A stretch of 64,000 nucleotides of DNA. It comes from Kutzneria sp. CA-103260. GTDB lineage: Bacteria; Actinomycetota; Actinomycetes; Mycobacteriales; Pseudonocardiaceae. The notes beneath the pieces were generated by a model, which did no database searches, was not told the DNA's origin, and saw only the letters and a list, made by a program, of their open reading frames with translations. This document shows positions 33,814-42,584 of the stretch, in pieces (position 1 is the first letter of the stretch; each line of letters opens with the position of its first letter). Made by a program: the position numbers and the translations under genes. The DNA lies in NCBI RefSeq assembly GCF_018263855.1, contig NZ_CP073318.1:3100001-3164000 (forward strand), in the 5' to 3' direction.

Positions 33814-34998
33814 CTACACCACGAAGGCCGGGCCCGCGCACAGATCGCGATGCATGGCGACGACAGCTTCGATCTCTGCCTCGGTGACGTCATTGACGAA
33901 CGTGACGTCACCGATCCCGACCGGCAGGGGCAGCCGCTGCTGGCCGTCGCGATGCCGGACCGTGTCCTCAAGCGCGTGCACCAGCAGGTCGTGTTTGATC
34001 ACCGGATGCCAGACCGGCAACTCCAGCGCGGACATCACCGCGAGGACACGGTCCCTTTCGACCCGGGTCAACAGGCCTCGCCGGTATGCCATGACCGTGG
34101 TCAACGCCATGTCCACACATACCGCCTCCCCGTGCAGCATCGCCGGCAGCGCCCGCATCTCCACCTCGGGACTGAACGTGTGTCCGTAGTCGACGCGACG
34201 CTCCAACTCGGCTTCCCAGAGATTCGGGTGCAGTTCCTCGAGCATGCCCTGGATGGCGGCGTGCAGCACGGTGACCGCCGCCCGGTCACCGACCGGCGTG
34301 CGGCCCTGGAGCTTCTCGTCCAGCAGCAGCCGACCGTGCACCTCCAGCAGTTCGAACAGCCGGAAGTCCTTCACCAGTGCGATCTTCAGAATCTCCGCGA
34401 TGCCGTTGGCGATGTTCCTTCGATCCACTGTGGACAGGAAGGTGCGGTCCAGCAGGGTGAGGTCGGCGGCCATGTAGGTGCCAAGTCTGTTCTTGTGACC
34501 GTTGAAGTTCACGCCGGTCTTGACCCCGACGCCGGCGTCCACGAACCCGACGAGCGTGGTCGGCACGCGAATGAACGGGGTGCCACGCCGGTACAGACTC
34601 GCGACCAGGCCGACGACGTCCATCAGCACACCGCCGCCCACGACGACCACTGGTTCCCGCCGCCGGGCGATGCCGAAGCAATCGAGTTCCTCGGCGATCC
34701 TCTCGGCGGTAGCCAAGTCCTTGACGGTCTCGTCGGCCCGCACCACCACTACCGCGTGATCCACGCCGTGGTGCTCGAAGTAGGCGCGAATCGCCTCGCC
34801 GTACAGCAGATCCACGTTGCTGTCGACCACAACGAACCGTCGGCACCGCGCATCTCGCCCCGAACCGATCTCCAACAGGTCGGTGTGCTCAGGCCGAAAC
34901 AGGCCGTCCTGGCACCGCACCTCGTAGCTGACCTCCCTCTGGGCGCGCACACGCCAGGTCCCCTCGCGGTCGAAGTGCAGTCCGCTCCGCTCGTTCAC
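33814..34998 (-). CDS. 2-epi-5-epi-valiolone synthase-type sugar phosphate cyclase
   Basis: A 394-aa member of the dehydroquinate-synthase superfamily. NAD site GGGVLMD (about 121-127), RVPTTLVGFVDAGVGVKTGVNF (145-166 region) and the three metal ligands Glu202 (NGIAE), His273 (YGHTFSP) and His289 (LHGEAV) are present. The SP after GHTF, where dehydroquinate synthases have GH, and the VNFNGHKNRLGTY block are typical of EEVS enzymes, which cyclise sedoheptulose 7-phosphate to 2-epi-5-epi-valiolone. Desmethyl-4-deoxygadusol synthases are closely related and cannot be fully excluded. The GTG start overlaps the upstream stop (GTGA). It is the last gene of the block d operon, convergent with the NDPK-like gene. 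Confidence 0.88.
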   Translation of the reverse strand: MNERSGLHFDREGTWRVRAQREVSYEVRCQDGLFRPEHTDLLEIGSGRDARCRRFVVVDSNVDLLYGEAIRAYFEHHGVDHAVVVVRADETVKDLATAERIAEELDCFGIARRREPVVVVGGGVLMDVVGLVASLYRRGTPFIRVPTTLVGFVDAGVGVKTGVNFNGHKNRLGTYMAADLTLLDRTFLSTVDRRNIANGIAEILKIALVKDFRLFELLEVHGRLLLDEKLQGRTPVGDRAAVTVLHAAIQGMLEELHPNLWEAELERRVDYGHTFSPEVEMRALPAMLHGEAVCVDMALTTVMAYRRGLLTRVERDRVLAVMSALELPVWHPVIKHDLLVHALEDTVRHRDGQQRLPLPVGIGDVTFVNDVTEAEIEAVVAMHRDLCAGPAFVV

Positions 34999-35813
34999 CG
35001 TCCAGCCCCCCGAATCGAATGTCGCGCGGGGAACAGTTCCGCACGTCGGCGCGCCCACGCGAGATCGGCGGCCAACCGGACGGAATCCCCGTCGCGGTAG
35101 TCGTTCTCCAGCACGAACGCGTGCACCGGCGCCTGATGTCGGCGCAGTGCGTCCACTGTCTCGTCGAGCTTCCCGATCCCCGAGCCGAGCAGCGGCGATG
35201 CGCCGACGGTCGGCGGCCCGTCCTTGAGGTGCACCTGATCGGCCAGTAGGTCGCTCGCCAACGCCACCAGCTCGGCGACGCACCGGCCGGTCGCCACCGG
35301 GTTGAACGTATCCAGCACCAGCCGGAACGCCGGCGAGTCGATCTCCTCGGCGAGCGCGCGAGCCCGTTCACCGTCGAGCACGTTCTCGTTTGCCAGCAAC
35401 ACATGCCGCGCTGCGGCCTCCGCCGAGGCCCACCGCAGGACCTCGGCCGTTCGGGTGAACGACTCCAGCCCGTCGATCGCGCTACGGCGAAAGCTGGGCA
35501 CGAACACCAGTGGCACGCCCAGCTCGACCGCGGCGTCCAGCAACCGGATCAGCAGTGGACGCACGATCTCCGACTCCGCGGTCAAGCCGACGTCGTTGAA
35601 CTGGTTGCCGGCCAAGGCAAGCAAGTCCACGCCACACTCGGCCGCCGCGGCACGCAACGCCTCGATCCGGCCCGGCCCGTCAATCGGCTCGCCGCGTCCC
35701 GGCCCGCCGAAGTCGAGTTGCACGCCGTCCGCGCCGACCAGAGCAGCCAGTCGGACGGCTTCCGGCCCGGACGCCGCCAGGCGCCACTCGGTCAGCCCGA
35801 CCTTGCAGCTCAC
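34995..35813 (-). CDS. Sugar phosphate isomerase/epimerase-like TIM barrel
   Basis: A 272-aa protein of the AP-endonuclease-2-like barrel family, which includes inosose dehydratase, inosose isomerase and keto-sugar epimerases. Metal ligands are expected in LLANENV, LVLDTFNPV (Asp), DQVHLKDG (His) and the late Glu of VLENDYRDG. The first strand SCKVGLTEWRL starts right after the GTG at 35813, which overlaps the upstream SDR stop (GTGA). The open frame upstream is in the SDR gene and is not used. In this operon an epimerisation or dehydration of the C7 cyclitol is the natural guess, equivalent in role to the VOC-type epimerase used in validamycin clusters. Confidence 0.78.
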   Translation of the reverse strand: MSCKVGLTEWRLAASGPEAVRLAALVGADGVQLDFGGPGRGEPIDGPGRIEALRAAAAECGVDLLALAGNQFNDVGLTAESEIVRPLLIRLLDAAVELGVPLVFVPSFRRSAIDGLESFTRTAEVLRWASAEAAARHVLLANENVLDGERARALAEEIDSPAFRLVLDTFNPVATGRCVAELVALASDLLADQVHLKDGPPTVGASPLLGSGIGKLDETVDALRRHQAPVHAFVLENDYRDGDSVRLAADLAWARRRAELFPARHSIRGAGR

Positions 35814-36547
35814 GGCAGCGTTCGGCTCTGCGAAACGGGTAAGCCGCCGCGGGCCGATCTCCACTCGCCGTTGCCGTCGACCACAAGACTGTCCCCATGG
35901 TGGCCCTCGCCCCCACTCAGCGCCAGCTCGACCGCCACCCGTCCGAACGCCGACGGTGCCATGTAGCCGCTGTAGTCGAAGTCTGGCGGTCGGCGCCGGC
36001 GGATGCCGGGGCTGTCCACCATGCCGGCCGGCAGCACCTGCACCACTCGGACATGGCTCTCCTCCTGGGTCAACGAATCCAGCAGTGACTTGGCCGCGGC
36101 CTTGGAAGCCGCGTAGCCCGAACGGCCCGGTCCGCCGTTGAACGCCACTTCGGACGAGACCCCGACGAACAACCCCGATTGCGCCCGGCGCAGGGCCGGG
36201 AGCAGCGCCCGCAGCGTGAGCCAGAGCCCGGTCACGTTGACCTCCAACTGCGTGTGCCATTCCACCTCGGACACCTCGCTGAATCTGGCGCGCTTGTCTC
36301 CGTAGTGCACGGCCGAGAAGCAAGCGGCGTCCACCCGCCCCGTGCTCAGTCCGACCAGCCGCTCACGGGCGTGATCGGGCTCGGAGAGGTCGAGCCGGAC
36401 CCAGCTCAGGCCCGGGCCGACTGCAGGCCGCCTGCGGCTGCACACCACGACCTCCGCGCCCGCGCCAGCCCACGCGTCGGCGATGCCGCGGCCGATCCCG
36501 GTCGAGCCGCCTACGACGATCATGCGCCGTCCGGTCAGCGAGCCCAT
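35810..36547 (-). CDS. Short-chain dehydrogenase/reductase
   Basis: A 245-aa SDR. Cofactor loop GGSTGIGRG (about 13-21), an arginine-rich loop after strand 2 (CSRRR) suggesting NADP(H), catalytic Ser in SSEVAF (about 131) and YAASK with Tyr145 and Lys149. It is a complete classical SDR. The start ATG overlaps the alcohol-dehydrogenase stop (TGATG), and its own stop overlaps the next gene. Oxidation or reduction of a cyclitol hydroxyl or ketone is the likely role, from its place beside the cyclase and isomerase genes. Confidence 0.88.
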   Translation of the reverse strand: MGSLTGRRMIVVGGSTGIGRGIADAWAGAGAEVVVCSRRRPAVGPGLSWVRLDLSEPDHARERLVGLSTGRVDAACFSAVHYGDKRARFSEVSEVEWHTQLEVNVTGLWLTLRALLPALRRAQSGLFVGVSSEVAFNGGPGRSGYAASKAAAKSLLDSLTQEESHVRVVQVLPAGMVDSPGIRRRRPPDFDYSGYMAPSAFGRVAVELALSGGEGHHGDSLVVDGNGEWRSARGGLPVSQSRTLP

Positions 36548-37626
36548 CAGTTGTGCTCCGCGATTCGCACCGACAGCTTGACCAGCCGTCGCCCGTCGAT
36601 GAGGCGGTCATGCGACCGGGCCAGTTCCCGCATCACCCGCGCGGCGCCGTCGAGGTCGGTCTCGTGTGTGATCAGATCCCGATAACGGCCGGGCTCGCGG
36701 CCCAGTTCGGCCGCCGCCGCCAGAAGATGCCGGTTTGCCACTCCTCGGTGACCGAACACCCGCAGCCGCCCCGACGTCACGACGTGCGCGGGATCCGGCC
36801 GGCCACCGCAGTTCGCCGCCCGGACGGCGGTGAGATCGACATCCGGCAACGACGGGGCGCCCGCACCAGCTGGAAGGCCGCCGACGATGTCGATCACCTC
36901 GGCCCCGGCCGCGATCGCCACCTCCAACGCCGGCACGGTCGCATCGCGCGGTGTGGCCACCAGCGCGGCGGTCGGGCCGTCCAACGCGACTTCGGCCAGA
37001 TCCGTCAGCAACTCGTCGGCCGAGTGCGGGCCGGCCCCGCTGAACACCAACCCCGCCTCAGAGTTGTGCAGGAGGACTACCCGAACGTCCGCGCCCAGCC
37101 AGCACCGCGAGGCCCGCACCGCGATATGTCCGATGGTCCCGTCGCCCACGACGAGCAGCGTCGCCATGGCGAATCTCCTCAGCTCGCCCAACGCGTAGCG
37201 CACCACCGCCAGCGGCTCCAGCAGCGGCGCCAGCGTGACATCAGTCGTCGCCGGCAGCGGAATCACCAGTCCACCGGTCACAGCCGGCGCGGGCACCAGC
37301 GTCCGCTCCTGAAACAGGCCATCCACGTTGTGCCCCAACAGGAACGACGGATCGGCCGGGTGTGTCGGGTTGACCGTGACGAGCGTGCCCGGCGCCAGTT
37401 CGTCCGACACACCCGCACCGGCGGCCGCCACCCTCGCCACGCCCTCGTGGCCGATCACCGGCGCTGGGTCGTCCCGCAAGCCCCGCAGCATCTGGATGTC
37501 CGTGCCACACAGGCCCGCGTACAGGGGCGCGATGCTGAGCTCCCCCGGTCCCGGAACGACAGTCGGTCGCAGTTCGACCGACGTCGTGCCCATCCCGCGC
37601 ACGATCGCCCGGTGTCGGCCGGTCAC
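36547..37626 (-). CDS. Zinc-dependent medium-chain dehydrogenase
   Basis: A 359-aa MDR protein. Catalytic-zinc ligands are Cys40 (LCGTD) and His60-Glu61 (GHEG). The structural-zinc loop with four Cys is absent, its place taken by NPTHPADPSFLLGHNVDG. The Rossmann motif is a weak VVGDGTIGHIA. The general pattern resembles sorbitol/threonine-dehydrogenase-like enzymes and the polyol dehydrogenases of cyclitol clusters. The GTG start overlaps the ROK kinase stop (GTGA). It is expected to oxidise a secondary alcohol on the cyclitol or a sugar; the exact position is unknown. Confidence 0.83.
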   Translation of the reverse strand: MTGRHRAIVRGMGTTSVELRPTVVPGPGELSIAPLYAGLCGTDIQMLRGLRDDPAPVIGHEGVARVAAAGAGVSDELAPGTLVTVNPTHPADPSFLLGHNVDGLFQERTLVPAPAVTGGLVIPLPATTDVTLAPLLEPLAVVRYALGELRRFAMATLLVVGDGTIGHIAVRASRCWLGADVRVVLLHNSEAGLVFSGAGPHSADELLTDLAEVALDGPTAALVATPRDATVPALEVAIAAGAEVIDIVGGLPAGAGAPSLPDVDLTAVRAANCGGRPDPAHVVTSGRLRVFGHRGVANRHLLAAAAELGREPGRYRDLITHETDLDGAARVMRELARSHDRLIDGRRLVKLSVRIAEHN

Positions 37627-38633
37627 GTCAGTTCCTCGGACAGTGCGGCGATCCCCGCGCCGACAAGTCCACTCACCTCGGTCACGGCCATCCGGTCGCG
37701 AATCCAGTCCGGCTTCCGCTCACTCGTCAGGTACAGGCCGTCACGGTCGAGATGGGCGAGCACCGCGGCGAGGTAGTGCTCGCCCAGGCCCAACGCCACG
37801 CCACCGGTGAAGGCGACAAGGTCCAACTCGGGATCGAGGCACAGCGACGTCCGCACGATGTCGGCGATCGGCTTGGCCGCAGCCGCCAGCAATTCGACGG
37901 CGACGGTGTCGCCGGACCTCACCGCCCGGGTCAGCGCCACTTCGAACGGCTCACCCCGGGCCAGTTCCTGGGCGAGATCCGACGCTACCCAGACCGGGCC
38001 CCGCCGGTGCCGGAGGACCTCGCCGAGCCGGCGGATGCCGGGCCCTGACGCGTAGGCAGCGACATGGCCCTGCCGGCCGCAGTCGCAGCGCAGGTCCAAC
38101 GGCAGGCCGTCGACCGCCACCGTCGCCGGCAGATGGCCGATCTCCCCTTGAAGTCCGCAGCCGTCAACGGGAATCTCGCCGGTGCGCTGGTCGATCACGC
38201 GACAGGCGACACCGGTGCTGATCGTGGCCAGCCACACTTTGCGCAGACCCCGGGCGCGTTGCGTGCTGGCCAGGTGCAGCAGCGCGGCCGTGACGTCGTT
38301 GACGACGTGCCAGCGCACGTCAGGCCGGGCGCCCCGCAGTGCGGCGACCAGATCGAACGGCCGGCTGTCGACGCCCCACAGCGGCGCGGAGGCGTAGACG
38401 GCACGCGTGCGGTGGTCCAGCGCGGCGCCGAAGGACACGCCGGCAACTGCGCCCGCCGGCACCACTTCGGCCATCATCCGCACCAGCACGGCCCGCGACT
38501 CGTCGACCGACACGCCCGGCTGGCGGAAAGTGCTCGGCGACGACGTCCGCCGCACGTCGCCGAGCCCCTGCTCCGGCGACCACCGTGCCCAGCGGACATG
38601 TGTGCCGCCGACGTCCAGAACCGTGATCAGCAA
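37623..38633 (-). CDS. ROK-family sugar/cyclitol kinase
   Basis: A 336-aa ROK protein without a helix-turn-helix, so an enzyme and not a repressor. ATP-site DVGGTHVR (about 7-14), catalytic Asn-Asp in VVNDVTAA (112-113), EIGH (164-167) and a zinc-type CDCGRQGH (183-190), in which the third Cys of the usual pattern is His. ROK kinases phosphorylate glucose-like sugars, and relatives phosphorylate C7 cyclitols (ValC, AcbM-type) or kanosamine. In this operon a cyclitol kinase is the best guess. The TTG start is preceded by GAGGGGG, and 23 bp separate it from the glycosyltransferase gene upstream. Confidence 0.83.
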   Translation of the reverse strand: MLITVLDVGGTHVRWARWSPEQGLGDVRRTSSPSTFRQPGVSVDESRAVLVRMMAEVVPAGAVAGVSFGAALDHRTRAVYASAPLWGVDSRPFDLVAALRGARPDVRWHVVNDVTAALLHLASTQRARGLRKVWLATISTGVACRVIDQRTGEIPVDGCGLQGEIGHLPATVAVDGLPLDLRCDCGRQGHVAAYASGPGIRRLGEVLRHRRGPVWVASDLAQELARGEPFEVALTRAVRSGDTVAVELLAAAAKPIADIVRTSLCLDPELDLVAFTGGVALGLGEHYLAAVLAHLDRDGLYLTSERKPDWIRDRMAVTEVSGLVGAGIAALSEELT

Positions 38634-38656
38634 AGTTCCCCCTCACTGCAGCCGAT

Positions 38657-39913
38657 TCAGCTGAGGACCTCGGACACCTTCCGGTAGGCGTCGGCGAACT
38701 GCGGCATCGTGTAGCGCTCCACCACCGTGGCCCGCGCCCTGTCGCCGAACTCGCGCCGCAGGGCGGGATCGTCGAGCAGGCGGCACAGCTGGGCCCGGAC
38801 GTCGTCGAGGTCAGCAGGGTCGACGAGAATCCCGTTGTGCCCATGGGTGATCTGCTGACGCAGTCCGCCCACATCGGAGGCGACCACCGCCTTCGCCTTG
38901 ACCATAGCCTCGGTCACCGTGAGGCCGAACCCCTCCTGGAGGCTCTTCTGCATCACGACGTCGGCCCGGCGCTGCAAGGCGTTCACCACCAACGCGTTGC
39001 GATCCTGCTGCTTCATGGAGATATTCACCAGGTGCACCCGCGAACGGTCCACTTCGGACAGTTCAGCCAGCACGGCGCGGACCTCGGCCAACACGGCCAA
39101 GCCCTCGGGATCGTCCGGGATCTCGAGGGGATTGGTCCCGGCCAGCACCACGTGCACGTCCGACGGCAGGCCGACCACGCAGCGGGCCACGCCGGGCATG
39201 TCCTTGAGCGGATCCCACCGCGACACCTGGAGCACCACTCGCGCGCCCGGCGGCAGCGGCCGTTCCTGGACAACCACCACGTCCGACGCCTCCCGGCCAC
39301 TGGTGAGGCCGATCTCGGCCAGCACCGCCGCGATCTCGTCCGGGCCGAGCTCGCGGTTCTTCACCGCCTCCAGGTCGATCGCCGGCGGGATCAGGAACAA
39401 CTGGTGGGCGCTCGGCGGCGCGAACTCCGGCAACGTGGTGACCACGGCGTCCACCGCCTCGAGTTCGGGGCCGAACGCCCGCCACATCGCCCCCGGCCCG
39501 CGCTCCGGCTCGATCACCGCCCCGATGTGGCAGTGCCACACCGTCCGTCCACCGGCTGCTTTGATCGCCGGGGCCAGGCCGAGCGTCTGCGGGTCGTGCA
39601 GCACCACCACATCCCCCTGGACGACGCGCTCCTTGAACCACACCTGCTGGGGTTCGAGCGTGGCCCGATAGGTCCGCATCAGCTCCGGGTCATCGAGCCG
39701 TGCCGGGTCGGACTGCCCGTGCAGCAAGTGATGCAGGTACTTGGTCACGGCGTAGAACTTCGCGTTGCCGGCGATCACCGCCCAGCCAGCCGGCTGCTGC
39801 CGCAACAACCCGCGCAGCAGCTCCGAAACCCCGCCGCCGGTGGCCGTCGCGTTCACATGCGCGTGCAGCGGCCCCTCGCCGCCGGGTTCGACTTCCCAGA
39901 CCGGTGTCAGCAT
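38657..39913 (-). CDS. TreT-like retaining glycosyltransferase (GT4)
   Basis: A 418-aa GT-B enzyme. VNATATGGGVSELL at the N-terminus, VLHDPQTLGL and WHCHIG in the acceptor domain, VSRWDPLKDMPG and QKSLQEGFGLTVTEAM in the donor domain match trehalose glycosyltransferring synthase (TreT), which joins an NDP-glucose to glucose in a 1,1-linkage. The EX7E donor motif is EGFGLTVTE. With a cyclitol or cyclitol phosphate as acceptor it would give a pseudo-disaccharide, similar in idea to VldE although that enzyme is GT20. The ATG overlaps the MFS gene by 7 bp. A true trehalose synthase role is less likely because of the operon. Confidence 0.83.
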   Translation of the reverse strand: MLTPVWEVEPGGEGPLHAHVNATATGGGVSELLRGLLRQQPAGWAVIAGNAKFYAVTKYLHHLLHGQSDPARLDDPELMRTYRATLEPQQVWFKERVVQGDVVVLHDPQTLGLAPAIKAAGGRTVWHCHIGAVIEPERGPGAMWRAFGPELEAVDAVVTTLPEFAPPSAHQLFLIPPAIDLEAVKNRELGPDEIAAVLAEIGLTSGREASDVVVVQERPLPPGARVVLQVSRWDPLKDMPGVARCVVGLPSDVHVVLAGTNPLEIPDDPEGLAVLAEVRAVLAELSEVDRSRVHLVNISMKQQDRNALVVNALQRRADVVMQKSLQEGFGLTVTEAMVKAKAVVASDVGGLRQQITHGHNGILVDPADLDDVRAQLCRLLDDPALRREFGDRARATVVERYTMPQFADAYRKVSEVLS

Positions 39914-41124
39914 GATGCCGCCTCCTCCGACGACGTGACGATCAGGGTTTCCTCACGCCTGCGGGCCACGGCCGACGCCAGCGCCACCGGCGCGATGAGC
40001 ATGGCGATCAGGCCGACGAAGCCCACGGCCACCGACAGGGTCGTCAGCTGCGCGATGGCGCCGAGCAGCGGCGGTCCGAGCAGGAAGCCGGAGTACGCGA
40101 TGCTCGTGACGAACCCGATCTCCCGCGCGCCGCCAGTGCCGTCGCCACGTCGGCCCGCCTCCCCCGCGAGTTCGGCCATGATCGGGAAGGAGAACGCGAC
40201 CCCGCCGCCGGCGACGGCGTAGCCCACGTAGGTCAGCCACGCGACCGGCACTATCGCGGCCGTCAGCAGGCCGACCCCGGCCAACAGCGACCCGACCACC
40301 AGGATCCGGACGGGCCCGTAGCGGCGCTGGACGCGTTCGCCGAACAGCCGCACCACCGCCATGGCCAGGCAGAACACGGAGAACATCAGTGCGCCCGCGG
40401 CTTCGGACATGCCCCGCTCACGCACGGCGAACAGCGCGGACCAGTCGCCGTTGGAACCCTCGACGACCGCGGAGAAGAACGCGATGCCGCCGATCAGCCA
40501 CAGCGCCGGCCGACGCAGCATGCCGCGATCGAACCGACCACGCGCGGCGGCGTCGACCCGCTCCTCGGCGGGCACGAACCGGATCACGCCGGCCGTCACG
40601 GCGACGGAGCCGACGAAAATCAGGGCGAAGTACAGCCTGAGGTCCGCGTGGGCACCGGCGGACAGCGCGGCAGCAAGAGAACCGGCCAGCGCGCCGAAGC
40701 TGAACCCGGCGTGGAAGACCGGCATCAGCGGTCGCCGCAGGCGACGGACGACGGTCACCGCGGCGACGTTCATCGACACGTCGAACGATCCGATGGATGC
40801 GCCCACCAACACCAGCACGACCCCCAACTGCAGCGGTGTCCGCACCAGCGCGAGCAGAGGCAGGGCACCGGCCGACACCACGGCTGACACCAGCACCGTG
40901 ACACGGGCGCCGAACTGGGCGGCCATCCGGCCCGCGAACGACGCCGACGCGGCCAGGCCGAGACTGGCGCCGAACAGAGCGAGCCCCAGCACACCCGGGC
41001 CGGCGCCGATCTGCGCGGCCAGCGCCGGCACACGGGGCGCCCACGAACCCGACACGACGCCATTGAGCATGAACACGACGAAAACAGGAACCTGCCCCGA
41101 CCGTTGCCCCCGCGAACGGATCAC
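39907..41124 (-). CDS. MFS transporter
   Basis: A 405-aa major facilitator protein with 12 membrane segments. The first helix starts VPVFVVFMLNGVVSGSWAPRVPAL, a pattern shared with the YbjJ-like sugar/drug transporter group; mid-protein basic loop present; C-terminal tail charged. The GTG start overlaps the GMC oxidoreductase stop (GTGA), and the stop overlaps the glycosyltransferase gene, so it is embedded in block d. Probably exports the glycosylated cyclitol or an end product. It is the second MFS exporter of the locus and is not similar to the one at 19950. Confidence 0.83.
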   Translation of the reverse strand: MIRSRGQRSGQVPVFVVFMLNGVVSGSWAPRVPALAAQIGAGPGVLGLALFGASLGLAASASFAGRMAAQFGARVTVLVSAVVSAGALPLLALVRTPLQLGVVLVLVGASIGSFDVSMNVAAVTVVRRLRRPLMPVFHAGFSFGALAGSLAAALSAGAHADLRLYFALIFVGSVAVTAGVIRFVPAEERVDAAARGRFDRGMLRRPALWLIGGIAFFSAVVEGSNGDWSALFAVRERGMSEAAGALMFSVFCLAMAVVRLFGERVQRRYGPVRILVVGSLLAGVGLLTAAIVPVAWLTYVGYAVAGGGVAFSFPIMAELAGEAGRRGDGTGGAREIGFVTSIAYSGFLLGPPLLGAIAQLTTLSVAVGFVGLIAMLIAPVALASAVARRREETLIVTSSEEAASC

Positions 41125-42584
41125 CGGATCGACTCCGCCAGCCGGGCGGCGACCGCGACCGTGGTCAGATTGGTGTTGGCCCGTGGAATCACCGGCATCA
41201 CCGAAGCGTCCCCCACGTACACATTGGACACACCGTGGATCCGCCCGGTGGCGTCGGTGACAGCGGCGGGGTCGTTCTCCGGGCCCATCGCGCAGGTGCC
41301 GACCGGATGCCAGTACCCGCCCGGTGTCTCACCGACCGCCTGCCGCCGGGCCGGTGACCAGGCGGTGAGACTGGCCAGCTCACGGACCGGCGCTGTCTCG
41401 GCGAGCTCGTGGACGAGGTCGACGCCGTCGAGCGCCACCCGCCGGTCGTGGCGGTCCGCATCGGTGAAGTAGCGATGGTCGATCAGCGGCGGTGCCAGCG
41501 GATCCAGTGACGTCGCCCTGACAGAGCCACGGGACCGCGGCCTCAGCACGAACACGTACATGTCGACCGCCAACGGGCCGACGAACCGTCCACGCTCGTC
41601 CTCGGCCGGCCCCGAGGTGGGCACGATGTGCAGATCCCAGTACTCGTCGGTGGCCGAGCCGGACCGAGCCTTGAGCACAGTCTGCGGCACGTAGGCGCCG
41701 TCGTGCGGCAGGTGCGCTGCGGTCGGTGTCAGCGGGAGGTGCACCTTCGGGTGGTCGATGAGGTTCTCCCCCACCCCGGCCAGCGGCAGCACCACCGGTG
41801 CGCCAAGGTCGCACAGCACCGACTCCGGCCCGATTCCGCTACGCATCAGCAGTGCCGGATTGCCGTAGACGCCGGTCGCGAGCACGACCGTGTCGGCTTC
41901 GACCGTCTCGGCCCGTCCGTCCCGGACGATCTCGACGCCGGTGGCCCGATCACCGCGGACGAGCAGCCGGACCGCCGTCGCTTCGGCGAGCACCTGGAGG
42001 TTCGTCCGCCCACGAGCCCGATCGAGGTAGGCGAATGCCGCGTGCCACCGTGTGTGGCCGACCGCGTTGAGCGGCACCCAGCCCACTCCTTCACGCGTGT
42101 CGAGGGCATTGACGTCATCGACCTGCGGCAGGCCAAGGCTCCTGGACCCGGCCACAACCGCCTCGTGCCAGACGCCTCGGTCGGCCGCCGGGACTTCTCG
42201 CACCCGCAGCTCACGCATGGCATCGGCCAGGAAGGGCGCTGTAGAAGCGAAATTCCAGACACCCTCGGTGTAGGCGGCCCACGCGTCGTAGTCGGGAGGC
42301 GCGCCCACGGTGATCCAACAGGCGTTGCTCACCGAGGAGCCGCCGATCACCCGCGCGCGCGAGGCGTGCGCGGGACCGTCTGGATCCCAGTCGTGGCTTC
42401 GTGCCGGCATTCGGCAGTCCAGCAGGTCAGCCGGCCATCGACCGCTCGTGTGGGGACCGTAGTCCGGGCCCGCCTCCAGCAGCAGCACCGAGCGCCGGTC
42501 GTCCTTGCTGATCCGTTCGGCCAGCACACACCCGGCCGTTCCGCCGCCGACCACAACCACATCTGCCCGCAGTCGCTCTGTCAT
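41121..42584 (-). CDS. GMC-family FAD oxidoreductase
   Basis: A 487-aa flavoprotein of the glucose-methanol-choline family. FAD motif VVVGGGTAGCVLAER (about 10-24), LLLEAGP (about 33-39), the GMC signature region RVIGGSSVSNACWI, and the catalytic His of GYWHPVGTCAMG with the second active residue Asn in RANTNLT. Oxidises a primary or secondary alcohol using oxygen or another acceptor. It is the first gene of the block d operon. The ATG at 42584 has GGAGAG 6 bases upstream; a longer frame to 42938 runs through the promoter and a hairpin and is rejected. The likely substrate is the cyclitol or its glycoside. Confidence 0.87.
   Translation of the reverse strand: MTERLRADVVVVGGGTAGCVLAERISKDDRRSVLLLEAGPDYGPHTSGRWPADLLDCRMPARSHDWDPDGPAHASRARVIGGSSVSNACWITVGAPPDYDAWAAYTEGVWNFASTAPFLADAMRELRVREVPAADRGVWHEAVVAGSRSLGLPQVDDVNALDTREGVGWVPLNAVGHTRWHAAFAYLDRARGRTNLQVLAEATAVRLLVRGDRATGVEIVRDGRAETVEADTVVLATGVYGNPALLMRSGIGPESVLCDLGAPVVLPLAGVGENLIDHPKVHLPLTPTAAHLPHDGAYVPQTVLKARSGSATDEYWDLHIVPTSGPAEDERGRFVGPLAVDMYVFVLRPRSRGSVRATSLDPLAPPLIDHRYFTDADRHDRRVALDGVDLVHELAETAPVRELASLTAWSPARRQAVGETPGGYWHPVGTCAMGPENDPAAVTDATGRIHGVSNVYVGDASVMPVIPRANTNLTTVAVAARLAESIR

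Noticed and set aside
33814..34998. Possibility that the cyclase is an aminodehydroquinate synthase (ansamycin AHBA pathway)
   Set aside because: The GHTFSP motif and VNFNGHKNRLGTY block are EEVS-type, and no AHBA synthase, aminoDHQ dehydratase or aminoDAHP synthase is present.
27074..34998. Possible mycosporine-like amino acid cluster (cyclase, methyltransferase, Ddl-like ATP-grasp)
   Set aside because: The genes are in different operons, the cyclase looks EEVS-type, no second ATP-grasp (MysC-type) is present and many unrelated enzymes lie between them.
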